Source: Cytospora piceicola (Eukaryota; Ascomycota; Sordariomycetes; Diaporthales; Cytosporaceae). From it: a stretch of 64,000 nucleotides of DNA. The stretch is from assembly GCA_023375675.1 (NCBI GenBank), contig JALQBC010000053.1:62001-126000 (forward strand), read 5' to 3'. The notes beneath the pieces are model-generated. The model saw nothing but the letters and a program-made list of their open reading frames with translations, was not told the DNA's origin and did not search any database. The translations under genes and the position numbers were made by a program. How positions within the stretch are numbered: position 1 is the stretch's first letter; the number at the start of each line of letters is the position of its first letter. This document shows positions 12,157 through 23,321 of the stretch, one piece after another.

Positions 12157-13028
12157 GGATGCCCGGGACGAGGTTGCAATCCTACATCAAGAAAGCAGGC
12201 TGAATTAGGTTCCGTCTGGTATAGGCCAATCTAGAATTGTATATCAATCTACGGTTATAGATTTATACCTAGAAGTAATGTCAACAAACTTTGCATCGTA
12301 TCTGAATTCCATGGATGTTGCCCAAGCATCCCGCATACGCCCGACACAGAGATATCACAGTATTCTTGATTATTACTGGCTAAGTACCAGGCAGTCGCAT
12401 TGCCTCATAACTCTGGCTTTAGGTATAATCGTGCCATCGCCCAAGCGGTACCTATATACAAAGGGCAGACACGCATTGTTTGCACGGTCTGCTCGCACGG
12501 CCTCGTCCCGACAACTAGTATGCAGCAGCCCCATGTGCATTCTTATATCTCAGTACAGAGTCCAGTTGGCATTGAGGTTGATATCATTTAGTGATTGGCA
12601 CTAGCAGCTATCTTAGTCGCACGCTTTGAGTTTCACGTGAGCACAAACATGGAGAATTACTAAAGGCCAGATACACCGTTTTGTAGTTGGGCTTGTGAGA
12701 AATACACTGCGGTCGATCGCCTGGTAGGTCTGCCTCATGGACTGAAAAGCATCTGAGCAGGTTATTACGGCAGGGAGGACGGAAAACTGGTTCTCAAGAA
12801 GATTTGAAACGTACGGGCCAGGGACGATGATGTAGAGAGACGAGTTTTATTCTACCAATTCCCACAATACAAGAAAAAGCATGCCCAACTTCAAAGACAC
12901 CGCCTTCCTTCTAAGCCCTTAGCAAACAAGTGAAAACTAAATACCTGTTGCCCAATGCTGTCTAGACAATACTTTCTTGAACTTGCTATATAATTCGACT
13001 TTAACTTATGACACGCCCAAGGGACCGC
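12157..13028. other. Convergent intergenic spacer
   Basis: About 870 bases between the 3' ends of the ankyrin and sulfide:quinone oxidoreductase genes. No coding sequence is supported. It must hold both terminators, but no specific signal could be assigned. Confidence 0.5.
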
Positions 13029-14468
13029 TTATGCGGACTTCTTGGTGGTGTCAGGCCTGAAGAAGGTGCTGGGCCCGAACCAAGTTCCCTTCAGGTAGCT
13101 GTTCCAGTAGACGGTGGGGAAGATGTCCTTCTTGATGTGGTAGAACAGCCTGCGGGGCACGTCCTGGCTGCCGATGCCGGGGATGCTGGCAAAGGTCTCG
13201 TCCGGGACGCCGCCGTACTTGAACTCGCAGAGCATGAGCTCGTTGTGGCCCGTCAGCAGGGGGCACGAGGCGTAGCCCGTGTAGCCGGCGGTGAGCTCCT
13301 TGCCGCGGATGGTGGCCAGCAGGTTGTCGACCAGGACGGGGGCCTGCGACGTGATGGCGGCGGCCGTCTTGGAGTTGGGCAGCGACGAGGCGTCGCCGAT
13401 GGAGAAGACGTTGGAGTACTTGTTGTGCTTGGTCGTGGTCTTGTCGACATCGACCCAGCCGGAAGCGTCGGCTGTGAGATTTTGTTAGCGGATCATCCTA
13501 CTTGTGTACTGTGCTGAAAGACTCAGAAAATGAGAAAGTGCCCTACCCAGAGGTGACTTCGCCACCCAGTCCCAGGCCTTCTGGGGAGGAACGACGTGGA
13601 GGAAGCCGAACTCCTTCTCAACCTCCTTTCCGTTGTCGGCCAGGTTCTTGAAGGTGGCGGTCTTGTTCTTGTAGTCCACACCGACCAGGTTGTGCTGGAA
13701 CAGACCCTCGACGTTGCGCTGGACGCGCAGCTCCTCGAGCGCCTTGGCGTACTTTGGCACGGCGAACATGGCGGGGGCGCCCGTGGCGAAGATGGGCAGG
13801 ATCTCCTTCCTCACGGCGTCCCTCTCCCACTGAGAGAGGGCCATCCACAGGATCTTCTGGGGGGCACCGGCGCACTTGATGACACCGGCGGGCTGGGTGA
13901 AGATGGCGGTTCCGGCCTTGGTGTCCTGGATGTTCTTCCATACCTGCTCGACGGTCTTCTCGGAGTAGATGGAGCTCACTTTGCTGGTGGGGTCCTGCAG
14001 CGACTCGGGGAGGCCCTTGATGCCGTTGAAGTTGGTCTCGAGGCCGGGGGCGACGATGAGGTACTCGTACGAGACGTCGACGCCGTCGGTGGACTTGAGC
14101 TCGTTGTTCTCCGGGTCGAACTTGGAGACCTGGAGGGGGTAGTGAGTGACACCCTCCGGGATGACGCTGGACATGGACCTGTTCATGTCACTCAGGGGCT
14201 TCAGGCCGGAGCCGACGAGGGTCCATCCGGGCTGGTAGTGGTGCTCCTTGGCCGGATCGATGATGGCGATGTCCTCCTTCTGGAACTCCTTGGTGCGCAT
14301 GAGCTGCGCGGCTACTGAGACACCGGCGGATCCTGCTCCAACGATGACGACACGGTGGTGAGGCTTGGGTGGTATGGAGGTGACGGTGGCGTATGTCCTG
14401 AGAGAAGCCTTCTTGGTGAAGCTCGCCATTGAGGCGCGAGCGGCCCTGGCAGCCAGTGCGCCAGCCAT
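13029..14468 (-). CDS. Sulfide:quinone oxidoreductase, mitochondrial (SQR/HMT2-type)
   Basis: This flavoprotein oxidises sulfide in mitochondria and passes electrons to ubiquinone; the fission-yeast HMT2 homologue also supports cadmium tolerance. Exon 1 is 14468-13547 and exon 2 is 13471-13029, with a 75-nt intron, giving 454 residues. The N-terminus (about 1-30) is rich in Ala, Arg, Ser and Lys without acidic residues, fitting a mitochondrial presequence. The FAD-binding motif VGAGSAG is at about 43-49. The two redox cysteines are present: Cys199 in VIKCAGAPQK and Cys377 in YASCPLLTG, almost the spacing of human C201/C379. SIGDASSLP is the second FAD contact. A 12-nt G run (14487-14498) sits about 18 bases upstream of the start codon. 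Confidence 0.95.
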
Positions 14469-15454
14469 GATACTAGGTGGTTATTTGGGGGGGGGGGGAG
14501 ATATAATCGAGCAGATAAATAAGACAACTAGGTAATAAGTGAGAGTGGGGCGGAGAGCAATGGGTATCTGAAGCTGCTAAGAAACGATAATGAGAACGAG
14601 ACTGAGAATGAGGGTATCGATACCGGTTGTCGTGGTTGGACTGTTGGACTGCTGCTCTGCTCCGTACTCCGTTCCGTAGTGTTAAAAATTGTTCGAGACC
14701 GGGTGCTGCTTAAGGCCCTTTCAGGGATCCTTACAAAGCAGATGGCGACATCCCATCAAAACTTTCTGGCGTGATCGGACCACCTTAGCGGGTCAAGACG
14801 CCTTACGTAAACATAGTCCGAGCGATCAGCGAGCCAAAGTACCCTAACCCTACTTTTATTTCGGGCTCAAGCTGGACAGGACCCCCCCCTCTTTTGACGT
14901 CTATAGTGATGTTGTCCACCATTGCTGACTGACTATAAAGATGAATATATTCCACTATGGGTACACCTCAGTTGCTACGTTGCGCCTGTCTGCAAAGTCA
15001 ATTTGACCCTAGTAATCTTGAAGTAAGTATCTACAACTGGGAAGTGAAGAGACCAAGATGTGTCTAGTTAATCTGGATCATTGAATAGGTGGACTTTCAT
15101 ACTCCCGGCGACAATGAGCACTTGAGGCGGACCATGAGCAACTACTCAGGGAGCTAAGTTTATCCTCATACTCCTTGAAACCGCGAGGTATTGAGACAGA
15201 ATGGATGAGAGGGTGCTGAGATTTCGGGAAATTTACTGCCCACCTATATAATTGCTCTAATTACCGACAAGCTCAACTTAATATGAATAGCGTTGATACT
15301 AATACAGCTACAATGGAAAGAAACAGAAAAGAAAAAAAAACACTCATCCTCGCGTGCCAATCAAACGAACCGCAAGTTGCATCAACAGGATGAACTGAAC
15401 ACAAAGTGCGTTTGCCCAACGCGTGCGTCAACTCCTTCAACCCAATTTGCCCTC
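14469..15454. other. Spacer containing the SQR promoter
   Basis: No gene is supported. It includes the 12-nt G run at 14487-14498 and a short telomere-like ACCCTAACCCTA motif near 14840. The remainder, up to the end of the small secreted-protein gene, shows no coding pattern. Confidence 0.5.
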
Positions 15455-16086
15455 CTAGTTGCCCTGCCAGTCCATGTATTCGCTCTGAAGTTCGAGGCAG
15501 GCGATGCGGGATCCCGACCCGTTGTCGGTCGGATAGCAGGATTCAGCCGTCGTATTGAGGAGCGAGCCCAACTGGGTGCCAGTACAATTACCGTTGTCAC
15601 TCGTCTCCGAGTATGCCGTCCAATAACTAGGGTCGCTGTACACTTGAATCCCAACGGTGCTGTCCTCTGTTTTTGGCCAACTCATAATCAGCATTTATTG
15701 ATTTAAACGACCCCTCGAGTTGCAAGGCACGACCCAAGAGTGTGGTCTCCACGATCAAGGTATGTCCAACGATATATTTATATATCCAGAGTCAAAAGAG
15801 AGCGAACAGAGGGCTTTCTGGGTGCAGGCAGTACTAACCAATTGGGATATGCTCCCCGTTGTCGGCATTCTCAAGCGACTGAGGGACAGCGTCGGAGCTG
15901 TCATTCATAAGTAGCTCGTTAGTCATCTACCTGCGAAATAAAAAAACGGCGGCATAGACATGGGCAGGCTGGAAGGGAGGAAAGGAGAACCTACCAGTCC
16001 GCGTTTTTAGACTGCTTCACAGTAGCCATGATATTGCCTGCTATGGCCAATCCCGAGAAGAGAATGGCAGCAATTGAGAAATGCAT
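15455..16086 (-). CDS. Small secreted cysteine-containing protein (candidate)
   Basis: A three-exon gene model of 120 residues built from splice signals: exons 16086-15995, 15897-15839 and 15666-15455. Intron 1 (97 nt) has donor gtaggt, branch site GACTAAC and acceptor gacag. Intron 2 (172 nt) starts gttagt and ends aaaaacag. All junctions keep frame. The N-terminus MHFSIAAILFSGLAIAG is a clear hydrophobic signal peptide. The mature part carries four cysteines (one made across intron 1, then in GNCTG, ESCYP and IACLE), enough for two disulfides, and is acidic and rich in Ser, Thr and Asn. I recognise no family. An apoplastic effector or surface protein would fit, but that is inference. The intron 2 acceptor is the weakest call. 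Confidence 0.5.
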
Positions 16087-18685
16087 ATTGGCTGATGAAG
16101 TAACCGTCTTTTCTTGAACGACTTGAAATATTTGGGACGGTGTTGTTCTGGTATTGGTGAATCTGTCCCGGAGAAGCCTTGGTCGAATTATCTGGTCCTG
16201 GTAGTAAGTCTACGATGTAGCCAGAAGAAGGGCTGCTTTAATACTTTTCAGTCTGTCGAGCCGGAAAACCTGTGGGCTTTGTTGTGTCCTGAAGGATTTG
16301 AGGAATGTTCCATAGCCGATCGGTAGGAGGATCCACGGACTATCATCATCACGGCGTGGGGTGTAGGGCAGGCCCATCTTTGTAGGTAACCATGAATCAG
16401 TCCCACCCTATACAGCTTAAGTAGCAATTATATGGGTTTAAGAAGGCAACGACTTAGCGAATGGGTTCCGCAGGATTCTTGTTATATACTTAAGCAAGTA
16501 GATTGTAATATGAAGGACCATTCTCCTTTCGATCTTCTAAATGGATAATCGCTTTTCTTGGTCATTACGGCCAGTAAGGACACTGACTATATCCATACCT
16601 CTCATTCCTTGCTGTGAGTATTGCACACCGACTTCGCAGTATCCAAAACAAGCCTCAATCACCACTTTCATCACTCGTCGACTGAAGTCGGTTCTCCGGC
16701 CCCCAAAGGATTTTAGGCGGGTAGTGGTGGAATAAGTACCTAGGTATCTTAGAGGAATTCTGAATGTATTTTCCCATTTTCAGCGTACATATCCATGTAG
16801 GAAAACGACGATAGCCACACAGGACCAGCTAAGAGAGAGCAAACTTAGACAATGCATAATACCTCAAGGCACGTGAGGGCCAACTACGAATCACTAGGTT
16901 GCTAGTTCACAGGTCACAGGTGCCATTTGGCGTGTTTGATTCCTCTCTATAGCTTGAAGAGTTCTCCGTAGGTACTGTCGAAAAACTACTCGGAAGGCAG
17001 AAGTCTGGGCCTCTCGAGAAATTAGGTCAATCGGACGGCCAGACGGCGTATGATTACCTCAAAATCCTGAGTTATCATTTACGGATCCTAAAACCAAAGA
17101 TTTGCGCATCGGAGTTACCTTTTTAGGCGGTACTTCAACCTTGAGCCACCCCCCCCCCCTTATCTAGGCGGTATGAACTCGAGGTGATCACGACGATGCT
17201 TCCTAGGGTACCCTAGGGTAGTTATCAACGTGGAATACCTACCGGTACAGAAGCCGCATGCTATTACTATGGATCTACGTTGTATAGGAAATCTTACAGT
17301 CTGGAACCAAACACGTTAATAGCAGCAGGGATAGATATGGTATCGACAGGGACGTTGGAAATGAAAATTGAATCGTGTCACCGTTCCAAGGACATTTGAA
17401 GGGCCCGAGTTGAACTTCTCAAGTATTCTAGTGAGGATTGCTAATCAGGTCGGCAGCCTACCTAAGTATCTCTTGTCCCTATAGGCATACTTGTTCTATG
17501 TAGCTTGAAAGGGGAAATTTGAATTGACTATACCCTATATAGCATATGCTCTGTTATATCCGGGCCCTTATCAACCACCAGCCAGCGAAAACACTAAAGA
17601 GATCCTACGGCGATCTCAATGCGACCTACTCCTATCATCTAAGTCTCAACCCCAGAGTTAATAAGCTCACGCGATGTGTGTGCTCGCATGAGGGTTACCG
17701 ATTGCATGACCAGTCACTTAAGAATACCTCACAATGCGCTCATCAGGGCTCTCCAATCCTGTCACGATAGCTATATTCCAGTCAATTAATTGTATTTAAT
17801 CTCGTAAGTTCCTATACTCACTAAATGTGTATCTGATATTCCAATTTCAAATAAATGCTTCCTATCATGGATAACACCCTATGCCATCCAATATTAACAT
17901 ATAGAGTCTGGGGCAAACTAATCTTCCGCCTTAAACCAGTGTTATCATCAAACTAGGACCTTGTGTAAGAGTTGCATAATACTTATACCACAAGTCTGGA
18001 AGCGATATTGCTAGCGGCCGGTTCACACAACGGCGCCCCTGAAACCACCCTAAGTATACGTCCGTGACGCATATACCTGTCCTTAGGCATAGTATTTGGG
18101 TGGTTCGGTATAACGTGCTCATCACGCAAAAGCCCGGAGCGGACACGGAGAACGTCATGGGCCGAATTACGACCCTTCTTGGGTGACCACCCTGTGATCT
18201 GACCCGACGGCGGCCGGAGAACACTGTTCTGCCGAGTCTGCGACCCGGAGTCTGATCCCTTGGATGATCACTATGGCGTATACCCCGACGGATGGCATTG
18301 AGTCGAAGGAAGCGTTAAATGGTATCTGTATAGGTACATAGCCTCCTCGTTCTCCACCCAGCGCGAATTCAATGCGTAGCGATATAGTCACTGTAGTATT
18401 AGTGGAAGACAGGATGGCTGGGCGAAGTTCACGAAAGGTTTGCTCATGTCCACCTACGGAGACTCGGAGCAACTAATGCGACAGATCTTTGCCGTATTCA
18501 GAAATCTGTCTGGACTGGCAGGCTGGGGTATGATGGCTGGCCACTGATAGGGGCCCTGGAGGCCCATCACGCCGGATTACACACCGAGAAACTTCGGTTT
18601 CATATTGCGGTATACTATAATCACCGAATAGACCATGATGAGTGATGCATGTGTCACGGGCTCTGCAACAAAAGGAGAGCCCGAC
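16087..18685. other. Gene-poor spacer
   Basis: About 2.6 kb with only short, unconvincing ORFs. It contains an 11-nt C run (17149-17159), the 16-bp palindrome CCTAGGGTACCCTAGG (17202-17217) and TACCTAGGTA (16737-16746). Confidence 0.5.
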
Positions 18686-18692
18686 TATATAA
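18686..18692 (+). promoter_or_regulatory. TATA box of the O-methyltransferase gene
   Basis: TATATAA lies about 92 bases upstream of the ATG at 18784 and is followed by AT-poor leader sequence. Spacing and sequence fit a core promoter; no experiment is implied. Confidence 0.45.
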
Positions 18693-18783
18693 GGGTGCAG
18701 TATATTCTTCGACTGATATGAGACCATTGTTCTGCACCTCTTCGACAGCCCAAAACATAAACGACTCATCTTACTCTGCCCAA

Positions 18784-20288
18784 ATGGAAGCCAATCCCGA
18801 CTACCACACCTCTACGATCGCGGCCGCCCGCCATGAGTCGGCTGAATACATAAAGGCAGCGACTGAGGAACTGAGCGCCGCCGTCAAGGACTTCGTGACC
18901 CAAGGTGGGGACTTCAGCGACAACGTGGACAAAGTCCAGCGCCAAACCATCATCGATGCCGCACAGAGAATCATGGACTCTGTCAAGAGGCCAGACCACA
19001 GGTGGCATGACTTTGGCCAGATGACAGCGCTGTATGCCTCAGCTCAACTATTCTATGAGTGGGGTGCCTTCGAAGCCATTCCTGTCGAGGGCAGCATTAC
19101 TTACCAGGAGTTGGCGGCCCAGACGGACACGGAGGAGGCTCTTCTGAGTAAGATCTGATGTAGAACGGGCAGAAAACGTTGAGCGTCGTCTAGCTGACAG
19201 ACTGAGGACTTATAGGACGGCCTGGAGGAGTGCTTGTGTCCCAGGGGGTGTTGAAGCAGATTGGAGCAGACGCTGTATCCCACACCCAAAGGTCGCTTGA
19301 CTATAGGCGGGAGAGCGCTGCCAGTCCTGTTCTGAACTTAGGGTAAGTTTCCCCATGTTATTCCTCGCACGTCCTTTCTACACAGCTTTCATACTTACTA
19401 AGAATATGTAGGTGGACGACTGGTTTCGTTGCCTACGCTCGATTTCCGGAGTATTTCAGAAAATATGGCCGCAAAGAGCCACAGACCAACAACCATGTCC
19501 CCACGACGTTTGCGTATGGCAAACCTGACTTGAACTTCTATGAAATGATTGAGCAAGACCCGGAATGGATGAAGAGCTTCCTGAAGGCCATGGCCCATAT
19601 CTCATCGGAATACCTGTCTCTGGCATCTACGATTTCTCTTGGGTGGTGGCTGAGGCGGGGAAGCATCCCAACTCGGACCGTGCCGTCCTTGTTGACGTGG
19701 GCGGTGGGAAAGGCCATGCCATCAAAGCGATACGCGAGGAGTTCCCCGGCCTGCCTGTCCAACGATGCGTCTTGGAAGATCTACATGAGACCATCGAAGC
19801 GGGCAAGGCCTTCGCAGAACCGGAGCTGGCGGAGGTTCAGAGAGTTGCCGTTGACTTCCACAAGAGTCAGCCGGTGATAGGTGAGTGATTCACACGATCT
19901 GTTGCATTCAAGACCAAATTTCAGCAGAAGGAAGGGGTCATCTATTACATTGATTTCAGCTAATATCCGGTACGCAAGGGCATACACGTATTGGATGCGC
20001 CGATGCTTACAGAACTATTCAGATGAAGTCTGCAGGAACATCCTTCGGATTATTGTCAATGCCATGGCTCAAGACAGCAGACTACTGATCCAGGAGGAAA
20101 TCCTTGACAACCCTCCAAGCCAGATGACTTCTTTCGTGGATTTCATGATGCTTGGGCTTGGCGGAAAGGAGCGCACCCTCGAAAACTGGTCCAGTCTTTT
20201 TGAATCTGTAGGGCTGCATATCTCGAGCGTGTCAAGGGGTGGCGGAGCTTGGAAGACGCTGGCCGTGATTGAGGTTGTCAAGACTTAG
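18784..20288 (+). pseudogene. O-methyltransferase (plant-like, fungal type), frameshifted
   Basis: A SAM-dependent O-methyltransferase of the kind found in secondary metabolism. Inferred exons are 18784-19147, 19216-19342, 19412-19880 and 19960-20288, with GT-AG introns. The N-terminal dimerisation/winged-helix part includes SITYQELAAQTDTEEALL. The SAM-binding motif LVDVGGGKGHA is intact. Within exon 3 the frame must shift near 19603-19613: upstream coding ends MAHISSE and the homologous continuation IPVSGIYDFSWVV is in another frame. This is equivalent to one missing base; with it the protein would be about 429 residues. Without the shift the upstream frame runs through unrelated sequence to a stop at 19877. 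The catalytic site also reads CLQNYSD where the family has LHDYSD, so Gln replaces the catalytic His. A sequencing error could explain the shift but not the substitution. Confidence 0.8.
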
Positions 20289-20530
20289 GGACAGAACCCC
20301 TGGGCAGCATTGGATCGAAAAATAGTTTCGGATATGAATTCTTCTTAGTAAGGAGAGATTATTTCTTTTCCAAGTACAAATACGATAGTCCCATCTCTCA
20401 AAGTTGCGAGGTAATTACTGAAACTCGAGCATTCTGCAGGCGGTAATTCGAACGTTGCTATATACCACCATCTAAGCATCTGTTGACCTTAACCATGAAG
20501 ATATTCAACATAATCTGCTTTGAACCGAAG

Positions 20531-21325
20531 TTAAACCCAAATCTGATCCTTAGCTGTTTTATCTTTCTTGCCAACCACATACTCCATGAACTGGACAGCA
20601 TAATAGTCATTCCCACCATACGCGGTAGCGTCCTGGACTATGGAATCCAACATGGTGAAGCCCATGTTCTTGTAGGCTCGAAAGCCTCCCACAAATGCCA
20701 GGACAAAGATGTCGATTCCGAGTTCTTCAGCCTTCTGAATACCATGCTTGAGAAGCGCAGTTCCGACCCCCTTCCCTTGATGCTCGGGGTGGACCGCGAA
20801 GAACTCAATCACTAAGCTGAAGTATCAGTCACATGTAATCATCACGCTGCAGAAATCGACCTTGGTGGCGGGCTTACCGATATACTCCTTCTTGGCGAGA
20901 AACTCGTTCTTTCTCCTCGTAAGCGGCTCATCAAGATGATCTGCCTCTTGACCCGGGTTCCAGTCCGCAGCGTCAGCCATCTTGACAATCGTCGCCTTCT
21001 CCTCAGGGTCCACGTCCGGAGTCTGACCCTCCGGCCAGACGGGAGTTCCGTCCTCGTTCTTGCAGTGATTCTGCGGCAGGTTCCAGCGAATATAGCCAAG
21101 GAACTTGCCAGTCTCCGGGTCCACCGCCTTGAAGTGCCTCAGGGTATCTCGCTCCTTCAGGAGGTTGCGAGGGGACCGAGCGGTGCACTGTTCGACGACG
21201 TAGGGAAGAGTCGTTTTGTGCCATGTAAGACGCCAGTTGGGGTCCTGCCAGAATGCTGTCATGTTGTTGCGGGCGACGTCGCCGCCATCGGCGACCGTAC
21301 AGCCTTTGATAATGTACTCTGGCAT
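20531..21325 (-). CDS. GNAT-family N-acetyltransferase
   Basis: Exon 1 is 21325-20878 and exon 2 is 20811-20531, with a 66-nt intron (gtaagc...ttag), giving 242 residues. The acetyl-CoA-binding motif A is clear in exon 2: FFAVHPEHQGKGVGTALLKH, with the Q/RxxGxG loop (HQGKGVG). It is followed by the beta5 region with YKNMGF. The N-terminal half carries the usual fungal variant features (TVADGGDVARNN, AFWQDPNWR). The substrate is unknown; relatives include small-molecule and drug acetyltransferases. Its 3' end converges with the broken O-methyltransferase (243 bases apart). Confidence 0.88.
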
Positions 21326-22019
21326 TGTGGAGGGTTGAGTGGGCTTTCTTCAAGGAGGAGAAGGATGGAGGGGTCAAGCGTGGATCACAATCCAATGTTC
21401 AACTATTTCAACTCTGAGTTGTTGGTTATACACGGACTTTGTGTTGACGCTCAAGGTAATCAGGCCGGACTTTATATAATTAATGTTGCCTGTATTTTCA
21501 CTCGACTGCCTAGGGATGCCTTGAACTTTCTATGCGTAGTCTCGTATGTGACGGAGGTCAAGGTTGTTAAACTGCAGCCTAGACTATGTAGCTGCCGTGT
21601 ATCCGCCATTGGTGAGATAGAAGGTGTATTGTCAGGAAGCGGAGTCCATTTTGGGTATGGTAAAACCTCGATCAAGGGGTATCGATGGTGTGTAGGCTTA
21701 CAGCATGACCGGGGGGCGGTCTATAGTATTAAGCCGTACGCCAGGTTTGAAGGACAAGTGTCAACTTTAAAACACAATCTGACAGACAGTCTCTAAGCCA
21801 CAGTCAATCGACACCTTGAATACTCTTGCTCACTATATGTGACTGGCAGGATAAGAAGGCGAGATAAGATTTCGGGAGGCCCCACTGGTCGACAAGGGGC
21901 AATGTTCATCATTCCTGTGCAGCTCAGGGGTGTGACATCCCCCGCGTTTTGTGAGAGATAAACTTCATACTTCATTATTCCGCGGTTCTACTGGATTCTA
22001 TTACTCATAAGCCAGGGTT
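21326..22019. other. Intergenic spacer
   Basis: About 690 bases between the GNAT start and the 3' end of the membrane-protein gene. A + strand ORF crosses it, but it mostly mirrors the GNAT gene and has no recognisable domain. Confidence 0.5.
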
Positions 22020-23321
22020 CTACTCATATAACAAACTCACCTTGCTTTCCCTCTTCGCAATCCGAGGCCGCTCCAATTCGAGTCCAGCCATACTTGTCGT
22101 GAAATCCGCCCCAAGATCGAGCGACCTATTACCCGTCTCTACACAATGCTCCGACTGCCCACACGACATCACCGTCGTCTTGGTGGGCCTCGCCTGCTGA
22201 AAAGGATCTACCTGAGCACGTATATACCTATCCTCGGCATACTGTCTTCCTTTGGAGTTCAGTGTCCCCATCGAGTAGAGCTCACCCCTCTCGTTGACGA
22301 CGTTGAAGTCTCCGGAGTCCCTTCTCTCGTGTATTACATCCACCTCGTACGTTACAAGGATCCTCCCCATATTTTCTTTGATGACAGGCCAGAAGACCGG
22401 CAACGAGGCGCAAATAGTGGCAATGTTCACCTCGAGAGCTGAGAGCATGGCGGCTGTGCATCCGTACCAGCTAGGGTCCAGAGTGGGATACGTTCCGGCC
22501 TGGGTCTCGACGAGGGTGACGAGGCGGATGATGGAACAAACGTTTACGCTGAGGACCTCGTCAGGAACTGCGAGTGGTTTTCATGGCAGCAAAGGGCCCA
22601 CTTACATCGCTCCCAGCACAAATAGTCCCAACAGAGCCATACGCGACTTTCCCTGAATACTCCTGTCCAGCCACAACGACATGGGGATTGCAAAGGTGAC
22701 CAGGTCAAGAATCATGTTCGTCGCGGCGTTGACGATGTACGTCGCCACAAACACGTTCTGGTTGTGGGAGCCGTATCCATAACGTGTGGCCTCGGAGTCG
22801 GGTATGAGCCAGTTCCAATACGCCCGCACGGGGACACAAGGAACCCATGCGAGGAACGCGAATGCGAAGCCCCACATACAAACCACCACGATGGTTATGA
22901 TGGTGATAATTCGTGACTTGGAGCCTTTCTCGAAGAAGCGGAGGTACTGAAAGAGGAGGGCGAGCTTGATGAAGGTGGTCGATACTGGATAAGCGCCGTT
23001 GGCGACGTAGAAAAGCCTCGTGAAGTCCTGCATACCATCGATTCCCAACAGAATGAAGTGCTTTCCAAGTCCATGTTCAACCGACAGGCACAAGCCAACT
23101 GCCTGGACGATGTTGGAGAACATTGTAGAGACAACGAAGACATCGTCCCATCCGAAACTATGGGTGAGAAAGTGTCGTACCCATATTCGTCCAAATACGC
23201 AGAGTGATGAGACGACCAAGAAAGAGATCACCAGCCCGTATTCGACGGATTTGCCGTTGAGGATCGGCTCGGGATCGTTCAGGTTATCGACCTTGCCGAG
23301 GAGGTCATAGACAGACGACAT
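22020..23321 (-). CDS. PTH11/rhodopsin-like seven-transmembrane protein
   Basis: Exon 1 is 23321-22606 and exon 2 is 22548-22020 (57-nt intron), giving 414 residues. I chose ATG 23321 because the frame extends upstream only through a non-ATG codon. Hydrophobic segments alternate with short loops: YGLVISFLVVSSLCVFGRIW, then the family signature FGWDDVFV, then a chain of further segments up to GLFVLGAI, about seven in all. The C-terminal tail (about 130 residues) is hydrophilic and cytosolic-like. This architecture is the fungal integral membrane domain commonly labelled rhodopsin-like or PTH11-like, some members of which act in surface sensing. The ligand and role of this member are unknown. 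Confidence 0.85.

Noticed and set aside
18167..18472. 101-codon minus-strand ORF upstream of the O-methyltransferase
   Set aside because: No ATG at the start of the frame and no recognisable homology; likely chance.
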